Origin: Marinibaculum sp040216765
Lineage (GTDB): Bacteria > Pseudomonadota > Alphaproteobacteria > Ferrovibrionales > Ferrovibrionaceae
Length of the DNA stretch: 64,000 nucleotides
Assembly: GCA_040216765.1 (NCBI GenBank)
Contig: JAVJON010000031.1
Span: forward strand, 62,001-126,000
Direction: 5' to 3'
Shown here piece after piece: positions 16,510-23,388 of the stretch. The translations under genes and the position numbers were made by a program. The notes under the pieces were generated by a model that had not been told where the DNA came from, did no database searches, and was given only the letters and a program-made list of their open reading frames with translations. Position 1 is the stretch's first letter; each line of letters begins with the position of its first letter.

Positions 16510-16549
16510 AAAAAAAGACCGGCCCCGAGATGCAACCTCGGGACCGGCC
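16510..16549 (-). terminator. Rho-independent terminator, minus-strand direction
   Basis: Arms at 16517-16529 and 16537-16549 with a 7-nt loop give a 13-bp stem. The two plus-strand mismatches both become G-U pairs in minus-strand RNA, and seven A residues at 16510-16516 become the U tract. It is therefore built to stop minus-strand transcription. The only minus-strand gene upstream of it nearby is tRNA-Gln, 1.6 kb away across the islet. Confidence 0.75.
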
Positions 16550-16598
16550 CACAAGAGCGCCCACAGGGGGCGCCCATCAGCACAGAAAGATCTATCTC

Positions 16599-17894
16599 AT
16601 GCTCAGGCTCCCGGCAATCAAATGCACCGAAACCGAGAAGGCCACGTGCTACCAGACTGCAATGACCGTCCATGACCTCGTCCCGTATCTCCTCAACGGG
16701 CATGACCCGCGCAGCCAGAACTGGAAGAACCTGCCGCTCAACGTTCGCACGCTCTATGAAAAGCTCCAGCGCAAGACGTCCAAGTCCCGCCGGGAAGCGA
16801 TGAGGAGCTACATCCTCCGGCGCATGTCCCCGGAGGCGTACTGGATCGGCGCCATCCCGCCGGTTGTCGTCGGCATGCAGTTGCCCCAGACCTTTGAGAT
16901 GAAGGAGGGTGACGACGGGCTCGGGTACGTTAAAGTTACGACTAGGCTTGATCGGCCCAACATCCTGCTCGACGGCCTAGGGCGTATCACGGGCTTTCTG
17001 GATGTCATGTACGATGAGGACTTGTCTGCTGCCACCCGGAAATGGGCCGGGGAGGCTGTCATCCCGATCATGCTGGTGACCCCGCCCGGGATTGCTGAAC
17101 TCAGTCTCGAAGAGTTGGGCCAGCTTTTCCACGACATGAATGTGCTCTCGACTCCGGTTGGCAAGGGCCAAGCCGTGGATCTCGATCGGAGCGATCTCTA
17201 CATCCGCACTGTCAACGAGATTGTTTCGAACAAGACGCTGGAAGAGAACGGCGGTTGCGACCAGCGGGCCGTTTCGATTTCTCCCAAGTCGGGCGCGTGG
17301 ACCACCAAGACGGTGCTTCTGAAATCGGTGCGGGCCGCTGCGGAAGGGCCGGGCTCCCATGTCGACCATCTGCGGGACGTGAAGGAAGGCGCCTACCTGA
17401 CGAGCCCGCACGAGATGAACACGATCGTCGAAAGGTACGACGAGGCCTTGCGGACTTTCGTCGAGGCTCTACCGGAATCTAGGGTGCCCATGCACGACAC
17501 ACTGCTGCGGACGTCCGTGTGGTGGGTCGCGCTCGGCCTTGTGCTTCATGATCTACATGACCAGTACGATGGCGAAACCATCGGTGAAACGCAGCGCCTC
17601 GATATGTTGGGTCGGCTAGCCAAGATCGATTGGGGCCTGGGGAATTCGGAGCTTCGCTTCCTGGGGCAGACTGTCGCTGAAAAGGACGGCGCGACTCCGA
17701 CAGATGCTTCGGGCAGGAAGATTCTGAACCGGTTCTACGGGGGGTCGAAGGCCTACTATAACCTCGCCGCCTACATGCGTCGGAAGATTGGGCTCACCGA
17801 CGCCGTAGCCTATGGTCCGGACTACGGGGCCACCGAGCGGTTCGATGTGGATAGCCCTACGGTAGCTGTGGAGACGGTGGTGGCGGCCGGGTGA
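16599..17894 (+). CDS. DGQHR/DndB-like protein (orphan)
   Basis: About 431 residues. The central part resembles the DGQHR-domain proteins related to DndB and DbpB. It has LLDGLGRITG (124-131) where the family has DGQHR, then VIPIMLVTP, then QLFHDMNVLSTPVGKGQAVD (175-194), matching the family's Q-F-D-N segment, and later SDLYIRTVNEI. DndB is the regulator of DNA phosphorothioation operons, but the second and fourth residues of the DGQHR signature differ here and no dndCDE or restriction genes are present. The frame is open from 16530, but that start lies inside a terminator hairpin, so ATG 16599 is used. Codon use is less GC-biased than the neighbours, as expected for acquired DNA. A perfect hairpin terminator follows. 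The family call is moderate; the function is unknown. Confidence 0.6.
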   Translation: MLRLPAIKCTETEKATCYQTAMTVHDLVPYLLNGHDPRSQNWKNLPLNVRTLYEKLQRKTSKSRREAMRSYILRRMSPEAYWIGAIPPVVVGMQLPQTFEMKEGDDGLGYVKVTTRLDRPNILLDGLGRITGFLDVMYDEDLSAATRKWAGEAVIPIMLVTPPGIAELSLEELGQLFHDMNVLSTPVGKGQAVDLDRSDLYIRTVNEIVSNKTLEENGGCDQRAVSISPKSGAWTTKTVLLKSVRAAAEGPGSHVDHLRDVKEGAYLTSPHEMNTIVERYDEALRTFVEALPESRVPMHDTLLRTSVWWVALGLVLHDLHDQYDGETIGETQRLDMLGRLAKIDWGLGNSELRFLGQTVAEKDGATPTDASGRKILNRFYGGSKAYYNLAAYMRRKIGLTDAVAYGPDYGATERFDVDSPTVAVETVVAAG

Positions 17895-17919
17895 ACTGAG
17901 GCCTAAGTGGCATCAGTGG

Positions 17920-17960
17920 AAAGGAGGCATGTGGCGATACATGCCTCCTTTTACTTTTCT
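17920..17960 (+). terminator. Rho-independent terminator of the DGQHR gene
   Basis: A perfect 13-bp stem (17920-17932 with 17939-17951), loop GGCGAT, followed by TACTTTTCT. It starts 26 bp after the stop codon. Confidence 0.85.
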
Positions 17961-18107
17961 GCCAGCCACCGGGAGCGGTCTCGCCCAGACACTGCACCAG
18001 GAGTGCCGCAGAAGCACTCAACAACGCAGCACTCTGTTCCAGAAATCTGTACGAGAAAAGCTCCCGATCGAGATGTAAGTTCTTGATTCTGAAAAAGTTA
18101 GACGCAA

Positions 18108-18182
18108 TGGCTGGGGCGGCAGGATTCGAACCTGCGAATGACGGGATCAAAACCCGTTGCCTTACCACTTGGCGACGCCCCA
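18108..18182 (-). tRNA. tRNA-Gln (anticodon TTG)
   Basis: The minus strand from 18182 reads TGGGGCGTCGCCAAGTGG, a normal acceptor and D arm. The anticodon arm ACGGG-TTTTGAT-CCCGT puts TTG at positions 34-36, the T arm is GCAGG-TTCGAAT-CCTGC, and the acceptor stem closes with CGCCCCA. Discriminator G and an encoded CCA (18108-18110) follow. All stems pair. It is the usual target type for integrative elements, and the DGQHR gene lies directly beyond its 3' end. Confidence 0.97.
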
Positions 18183-18287
18183 CCAGGCCGGGCCGCAGAT
18201 GCGCTCAGGCGGCCCGAAGGCGGCGGAAGATAACGGCGGCGCGGCGGCTTGCCAACCGCCGTTTCGCCACCGCCGCCCAGACTGCCG

Positions 18288-19055
18288 CTATTTGCGGAAG
18301 GCCTGCACCGCGGCGCTGGCGCCGGCCTCCAGGAAGCCGGCATCGGTCCCGACGGTCAGCAGGCGGAAGCCCTTTTTCGCCATCTTGCGGGCATAGGCGG
18401 CCGTGCCGCACTGGATGCCGCAGGCGATGCCGTTGGCCGTGGCGGCCTTCAGGATCGTGTCGATCGCGGCCAGCGGCTCCTTCTCCGTCCGGTCCAGGCC
18501 GGGGCCGTAGCCCAGCGAGATCGAGAGGTCGGACGGGCCGACATAGAGCGCCGCCAGGCCCGGCGTGGCGGCGATCTCCGCCAGATTGTCCAGGCCCTGC
18601 TTCGTCTCCACCATCGCGATCGGCAGCACGATGTCGTTGGCGGCGGCGGCATAGCCGTCGCCCCACAGCAGCCGCGCCCGCAACGGCCCCCAGCTGCGAT
18701 GGCCTTTCGGCGGATAGAGGCAATGGCCGACGAAGGCGGCAGCCTGTGCGCCGGTCTCGATCATCGGGCAGATCACGCCCAGCGCGCCGGCATCCAGCGC
18801 CCGCATCACCGGGCCGGGCTCGTTCCACGGCACCCGCGCCATCGGCACGATGCCGGCGGCCGCGACCGGGCCGAGCATGCGCAGCATCTCGGAGGGCTCG
18901 GCCATGCCATGCTGCATGTCGACGGTGACGGAGTCCCAGCCGCCCTTCACCATCACCTCCGCCGACAGGCTGGAGGGTATCGCCAGCCAGGCATTCACCG
19001 CCGGCCGGCCCTCGGCCCAGATCTGCTGCAGCCCGTTCTTCGGTGCCGTCGTCAT
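18288..19055 (-). CDS. HpcH/HpaI family aldolase
   Basis: 255 residues of the class II HpcH/HpaI (2-oxo-3-deoxy acid) aldolase family. The catalytic-base region is VTVDMQHGMA. The metal ligands are Glu in AMVETKQGLDNL and Asp in VGPSDLSISLG, and Arg in MARVPW positions the substrate. The family splits 4-hydroxy-2-oxo acids into pyruvate and an aldehyde; the best-known member cleaves 4-hydroxy-2-oxoheptanedioate in homoprotocatechuate breakdown. No aromatic-degradation genes surround it, so the substrate is open. It is soluble. A striking 16-bp palindrome lies 19 bp upstream of its ATG. Confidence 0.9.
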   Translation of the reverse strand: MTTAPKNGLQQIWAEGRPAVNAWLAIPSSLSAEVMVKGGWDSVTVDMQHGMAEPSEMLRMLGPVAAAGIVPMARVPWNEPGPVMRALDAGALGVICPMIETGAQAAAFVGHCLYPPKGHRSWGPLRARLLWGDGYAAAANDIVLPIAMVETKQGLDNLAEIAATPGLAALYVGPSDLSISLGYGPGLDRTEKEPLAAIDTILKAATANGIACGIQCGTAAYARKMAKKGFRLLTVGTDAGFLEAGASAAVQAFRK

Positions 19056-19073
19056 GCATCCCTCCCCCTGTGT

Positions 19074-19108
19074 CGATACGTCATCGGCCAGCGGCCGATG
19101 ACGTATCG
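19074..19108. promoter_or_regulatory. Perfect 16-bp inverted repeat upstream of the aldolase
   Basis: Arms 19074-19089 (CGATACGTCATCGGCC) and 19093-19108 are exact complements around AGC. It lies in the 109-bp gap before the aldolase ATG. No T run follows on either strand, so it looks more like an operator or a regulatory hairpin in the leader than a terminator. Confidence 0.6.
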
Positions 19109-19164
19109 TAGGGGCAAAGCGCGGCGGCCGGCACCTGTCCCGTGACGGGCCGGGCGACCGACGC

Positions 19165-20154
19165 CTAGCAGCCGTCGGTGCAGATGCCGTCCTTGCCGAA
19201 GGTCATGGTCTTGCCCGACAGCGGCACATGGACCGGCATCGTCGCGGTCTTCATGAAGGTCTCGGTCTTCGTGCCCGCCTTGACCTTGCCGCCTTCCGTC
19301 GCCGGCTCGTTGGCGTGCGAAGCGATGACCGAGGCCGGCTTCACCAGCTCGTTCACCACGAAGGCGGCTTCCACCGGGCCGGTGGTGAAGGTGCCGCCGA
19401 TGTTCAGCACCGCCAGCTTCGCGCCGTACTGCCGGTTGACCACGGTCTCCTGCTCCGCCGTCACGCCGGTATCGCCGGACAGCCAGGCCACCAGGCCGTT
19501 GGAGAAGGTCAGGACATAGCCGGTGGGCGGGCCGACATAGGCGTTCAGGCCGGAATCGCTGAGCATCTTGCCCAGGTCGCCGCCGATGAAGGCGCCGCTC
19601 AACCCGTTGGAATGGACGGCGGGCACGGTGGTGATCTTCACCCCGCCGACCTGCTGCTCGGCGCCGAACCGGGCCAGCATCACATCGTCCTTGTTGCCGC
19701 CCATGGCGGCCAGCTTCGGCGCCAGGAAGCCCGGCATCTCGCTGCCGGCCACCACCTTGGCGCCCTTCGCCTTGGCGATGTCGAGCAGGTTGGAGTTCGG
19801 TGTGGCGGCAACCGGGAAGGCCAGGTCCGAACAGGGGCCCTGTTTCGCCGCGCCGATATGGCGGTCGCCGAAATGGTCGCCATGCATGTGGCTGATCAGG
19901 ATCACGTCGATCTTGCCCAGGCGCGGGTCGTCCGGGCCGGCGACCGTGCGGCCGGGATCGTAGAGCACGCGGGTGCCGTCGGGGTCCTCGAAGATCAGCG
20001 CCCGGTCCAGCTGGCAGAACTCGCCGTCATGGCTGCCGAGCGGCGTCACTTTCACGCCAATGTGATGGTCCGCCAGGGCCTGCGGCCCGCCTGCGGCGAG
20101 AATTGCCAGCCCGGCCGCGGCCCCGAAGGTCGCGGCAAGAATCCGTATCGTCAT
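19165..20154 (-). CDS. Secreted metallo-beta-lactamase-fold hydrolase
   Basis: About 329 residues. The N-terminus (MTIRILAATF, then an Ala/Leu-rich core ending near ALADHH) is a signal peptide, so the protein is periplasmic. The metal motif HxHxDH is ISHMHGDHFGD (His89, His91, Asp93, His94). Further ligands are likely His in VPAVHSNG, Asp in WLSGDTGVT and His in VIASHANEP. The layout resembles the UlaG/RomA-like branch of MBL hydrolases, which act on phosphoesters, lactones or lipid amides. The C-terminus has two Cys (CTDGC). The start at 20154 has AGGGG upstream and is the one that exposes the signal peptide; the frame itself extends to 20283. Confidence 0.88.
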   Translation of the reverse strand: MTIRILAATFGAAAGLAILAAGGPQALADHHIGVKVTPLGSHDGEFCQLDRALIFEDPDGTRVLYDPGRTVAGPDDPRLGKIDVILISHMHGDHFGDRHIGAAKQGPCSDLAFPVAATPNSNLLDIAKAKGAKVVAGSEMPGFLAPKLAAMGGNKDDVMLARFGAEQQVGGVKITTVPAVHSNGLSGAFIGGDLGKMLSDSGLNAYVGPPTGYVLTFSNGLVAWLSGDTGVTAEQETVVNRQYGAKLAVLNIGGTFTTGPVEAAFVVNELVKPASVIASHANEPATEGGKVKAGTKTETFMKTATMPVHVPLSGKTMTFGKDGICTDGC

Positions 20155-20266
20155 GACGTCATCCCCTGTTTTCGGCCCGATTCCGGGCGCCTCCCGCCTG
20201 CCGGGGCCATGCCACCGGCCTGCCATTTCCTGCAGGGGATCAAGCGTAGGACATGCAGCGACCGGT

Positions 20267-21190
20267 TCAACTCTCGGATGCACCGCCGGCAGGGCTGCGC
20301 GCGGCCGTCACCCACCAGCCCGGCTCGGCCCGGCGCAGGCCCGCCGCCGCGCGTGTCGCGCCCGGGGGATGGGCGAACAGGCCGAAGCAGGTGGCGCCGC
20401 TGCCGCTCATCCGTGCCAGCAGGCAGCCGTCCTGCGCGGCCAGTGCGGCCAGCACCCGGTCCACCGCCGGTGCGAGGAAGCGGGCCGGCCGCTCCAGGTC
20501 GTTGCCGCGCCGCGCCAGGGCCGCCGCCAGGTCGGGCAGGCTGGCCGGCGGTCGCTGCAGCGGGTCGGGCGCGGAGAAGCGGCCCTGCAGCCCGGCGAAG
20601 ACGGCGCCGGTGGGCACCGGCAGGCGGGGATTGACCAGCACCAGGTGCAGGTCCGGCAGCCGCGGTGCCGGCGACAGGATCTCGCCGGTGCCGCCCATCA
20701 GCGCCGGCCGGCCGGCCAGGCAGACCGGCACATCCGCCCCCAGGCCGGCCGCCAGGCGGTCCAGCGAGGCCTGCGGCAGCGCCCTGCCCCACAGCCGCGG
20801 CAACAGGCGCAGCGCCGCGGCGGCATCGGCGGAGCCGCCGCCCAGCCCGGCGGCCACCGGGATCGCCTTGGTCAGGGTCATGTCGGCCCCGGCCGGCAGC
20901 CTCTCCCCTTCCGTCGACAGGGCCTGCAATCGCCGCGCCGCCTGCAGCACGAGGTTGTCGCCCGGTGCCATGCCCGCCAGGGCATCGGCGAACGGCCCGT
21001 CCAGCCGCAGGGCCAGGCCGGCGGCCGGGGTCGCGGACAGGGCCTCGCCCAGGTCGACGAAGACGGCGAGGCTGTCCAGCAGGTGGTAGCCGTCGGGCCG
21101 CCGGCCGGTGACATGCAGATAGAGATTGAGCTTCGCAGGCGCCGGCTCGCGCAGGCCCGCCGGCGCGCCTTCGCCGGATCCGCCGCTCAC
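20267..21190 (-). CDS. ispE: 4-diphosphocytidyl-2-C-methyl-D-erythritol kinase
   Basis: 307 residues of the GHMP kinase superfamily. It opens APAKLNLYLHVTGRRPDGYH, the IspE signature with the catalytic Lys, carries the ATP-binding motif PVAAGLGGGSADAAAAL in the middle, and ends with MSGSGATCFGLF. It phosphorylates the 2-hydroxyl of CDP-methylerythritol in the MEP isoprenoid pathway. ispH, the last enzyme of the same pathway, is also in this window. The upstream TPR lipoprotein and ETF-QO on the same strand form an arrangement common in Rhodospirillales. Three 17-bp direct repeats fill the 64-bp gap before its start. The 3' end is separated by 112 bp from the hydrolase start. Confidence 0.95.
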   Translation of the reverse strand: MSGGSGEGAPAGLREPAPAKLNLYLHVTGRRPDGYHLLDSLAVFVDLGEALSATPAAGLALRLDGPFADALAGMAPGDNLVLQAARRLQALSTEGERLPAGADMTLTKAIPVAAGLGGGSADAAAALRLLPRLWGRALPQASLDRLAAGLGADVPVCLAGRPALMGGTGEILSPAPRLPDLHLVLVNPRLPVPTGAVFAGLQGRFSAPDPLQRPPASLPDLAAALARRGNDLERPARFLAPAVDRVLAALAAQDGCLLARMSGSGATCFGLFAHPPGATRAAAGLRRAEPGWWVTAARSPAGGASES

Positions 21191-21200
21191 GCCCCCGGAT

Positions 21201-21251
21201 GCCCGTTCAAAGACGGCGCCCGTTCATGGCCGGCGCCCGTTCACGGCGTCC
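21201..21251. repeat. Three 17-bp direct repeats upstream of ispE
   Basis: GCCCGTTCA occurs at 21201, 21218 and 21235, exactly 17 bp apart; the rest of each unit is partly conserved (mostly ending GGC). The array fills the short gap between the TPR gene stop and the ispE ATG at 21190. Such spacing resembles iterons or operator arrays, but a decayed tandem duplication is equally possible. Confidence 0.85.
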
Positions 21252-21254
21252 GGC

Positions 21255-23153
21255 TCACCGCCCCTCGGCGGCCCGCCGTGCCGGCGGCGTCGCCGGCGCC
21301 ATGCCGTTCTTCAGCTTGTCGCCCAGCCCTTCCACGATCTCCGGCGGCGGGTCCAGCGACATGGCGCGCTGCCACTGGAAGCGCGCCTCGGCCTTGCGGC
21401 CGACCTGCCAGTAGGCATCGCCCAGATGGTCGTTGATGGTGGGGTCGCTGGGCGACAGTTCCACCGCGCGCTCCAGCTGGTGCACCGAGCCCTCGAAATC
21501 GCCCAGCCGGTACAGCGCCCAGCCCAGGCTGTCGACGATATAGCCGTCGTCCGGCCGCGCCTTGACGGCACGGGCGATCATGTCGCGCGCCTCGTTCAGT
21601 CGCACGCCGCGATCCACCCAGGAATAGCCCAGATAGTTCAGCACGAAGGGCTGTTCCGGCTGCAGCTCCAGGGCCTTCAGGAAATCCCGCTCCGCCGCGT
21701 CCCAGTCCTTCGCCCGCTCATAGGCGATGCCGCGGCTGTAGTAGAGCGGCCAGTGCCGGGCCATCGGCGCGCCCAGCCGGTCGACCGCCGAGCTGTAGAC
21801 CCTGGCGGCATCGTTGAACTTCTCCTCCTCGCGCAGCAGGTCGCCGAGGGTGACCAGCGGCTCCACCGTGGTGGGGTCCTCGGCCGCCATCTCCCGCAGG
21901 ATCGCCTGCGCCTCGCCCGAGCGCTTCAGCCTGTTCAGCGACCAGGCCGCGCGAAGCCGCGCCTCGCGATGGTAGGCGGAACCCGAGGGCACCGCCTGAT
22001 AGGCCGCCACGGCACGCTCGTACTGGCCGCGGCTCTCCAGCAGGTCGCCCAGCAGCATCTGCGCCGCCGGCATGTCAGGCCGCGCCAGCAGCGCCAGGCG
22101 GATATACATGTCCACCGCCTCGCCCGGGTCGTCGCGGCTGATCACCGTGGCGGCGCCAAGCAGCGCCTCGGCCACGCCCTGCGACGGAGCGCTGACCAGC
22201 GGCTCCGCCGTGATGCCGGCGGCCAGCCGCTCAAGCCCGGCCTGGCGCTCGGCCTCCAGCAGGCCGCCTTCCTGCGCGTAGAGGCTCTCGGCCTCCTCGG
22301 TGCGGCCCCGATTCTCCAGGAAGCGCCCATAGGCGATCTCGGACCGGATCGCGGCATTGCGGCCGCTGGAGATCACCTTGCGATAGGCCGCATCGGCATC
22401 GGTGTCTCGCCCGGCCGCATCCAGCACCATGGCCCGGTGGAAATCGCCGAACAGGGAGAGGCCAGGGGTGTCGTTCAGCGCATCCAGCTGGGCAAGGGCG
22501 GCATCCGGCGCGTCGCGCCCGATCTCCGCCCAGGCCTTGATCAGCGGCGCGAGCAGGGTGACGAAGCCCGCCACCGGCGCCTCGTCGATGGCGGCAATCG
22601 CACCCGCCGGGTCGCCGGCGCGCAGCGCGTCGACGCTGTACAGCAGGGCCACGACGGAGGCTTCCTCGCCGCTCGCCTCCAGCGCGGGCGCCAGGGCCCG
22701 CGCCTCGTCGAAGCGGCCGTCCGCCAGCAGCAGGATGAAGGTCCGCCGCGCAAGCATCGGGTTGTCGGGATCGGCCTCCAGCGCCCGGCCGTAGAACAGG
22801 GCGGCGGCCTTGGTGTCGCGCTCCGCGCGGGCCACGCGGCCGGCCAGGTAGCTGCCCAGCGCCGATCGGTTGGGAAATTCCAGCGCTTCCAGGCCGGGCA
22901 CCGGGCTGCCGGTACTGCCCAGATCCGCCACCATGCCGGCCGGCCGGCCGGTGCCGGCATCGCTGCCGGACCCGGGCCGCTCCTGCGCGCCGCAGGCGGA
23001 CACCGCCGCGGAAGCCGCCAGCAGGATGCCGGCCGCCACCGCGCTTGCGCCGCGCAGGGTGCGCGACGGCGGCTGCCCGGCATGGGCATTGGCCGCCGTT
23101 TCGGTGGCCGCCCCGCCAAGGGGCCGCGGCCAGGAAAAAAGTCCACTCGCCAT
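21255..23153 (-). CDS. TPR-repeat lipoprotein
   Basis: 632 residues. An N-terminal hydrophobic segment ends in the lipobox AAVSAC (Cys about 54), so the protein is probably a lipoprotein facing the periplasm. The rest is nearly all tetratricopeptide repeats, for example AALFYGRALEADPDNPMLA, AERDFLKALELQPEQPFVLNYLG and LERAVELSPSDPTINDHLG. The last repeats, with LGYSWVDRG and VDSLGWALYRLG, are typical of the alphaproteobacterial TPR protein next to ispE. TPR arrays act as scaffolds for complexes; the partner is not known. It lies between ETF-QO and ispE on the same strand. Confidence 0.88.
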   Translation of the reverse strand: MASGLFSWPRPLGGAATETAANAHAGQPPSRTLRGASAVAAGILLAASAAVSACGAQERPGSGSDAGTGRPAGMVADLGSTGSPVPGLEALEFPNRSALGSYLAGRVARAERDTKAAALFYGRALEADPDNPMLARRTFILLLADGRFDEARALAPALEASGEEASVVALLYSVDALRAGDPAGAIAAIDEAPVAGFVTLLAPLIKAWAEIGRDAPDAALAQLDALNDTPGLSLFGDFHRAMVLDAAGRDTDADAAYRKVISSGRNAAIRSEIAYGRFLENRGRTEEAESLYAQEGGLLEAERQAGLERLAAGITAEPLVSAPSQGVAEALLGAATVISRDDPGEAVDMYIRLALLARPDMPAAQMLLGDLLESRGQYERAVAAYQAVPSGSAYHREARLRAAWSLNRLKRSGEAQAILREMAAEDPTTVEPLVTLGDLLREEEKFNDAARVYSSAVDRLGAPMARHWPLYYSRGIAYERAKDWDAAERDFLKALELQPEQPFVLNYLGYSWVDRGVRLNEARDMIARAVKARPDDGYIVDSLGWALYRLGDFEGSVHQLERAVELSPSDPTINDHLGDAYWQVGRKAEARFQWQRAMSLDPPPEIVEGLGDKLKNGMAPATPPARRAAEGR

Positions 23154-23388
23154 TACGTCAGTTCCGGTCTCATCGCCGCGGTACCGTCCCCACGGAACCC
23201 GGCCAATCTAGCACAGCCCCTCGTGTCGCGAATGCCCTGGATGGCGAAGGGCCGCACCGCTGCCGGCCATCCTGCGGCCTGCCATCCGCCGGCCCCCGTC
23301 AGGGACGGCACCCCACACCGGCAGCCGCTGCACCACGACATGCGATCCCACCACCGTCACACGCGCTCTCGATCGCATGCAAGAATCG

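Larger units (their letters stand above)
16356..18130. mobile_element. Putative tRNA-Gln-linked genomic islet
   Basis: About 1.75 kb between an imperfect copy of the tRNA-Gln 3' end (16356-16378) and the tRNA-Gln gene itself. It contains one gene (DGQHR/DndB-like) of visibly lower GC and different codon use, an AT-rich left flank, and two strong hairpins. Tyrosine integrases commonly use tRNA 3' ends as attachment sites, and the repeat lies in direct orientation, as expected for attL/attR. No integrase is present, so this would be a remnant or an element mobilised in trans. Boundaries are inference. Confidence 0.45.

Noticed and set aside
16361..16549. A second tRNA or tRNA fragment near 16.36 kb.
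   Set aside because: Only the 3' acceptor and part of the T arm resemble tRNA-Gln; no anticodon arm or D arm follows. It is treated as a repeat, not an RNA gene.
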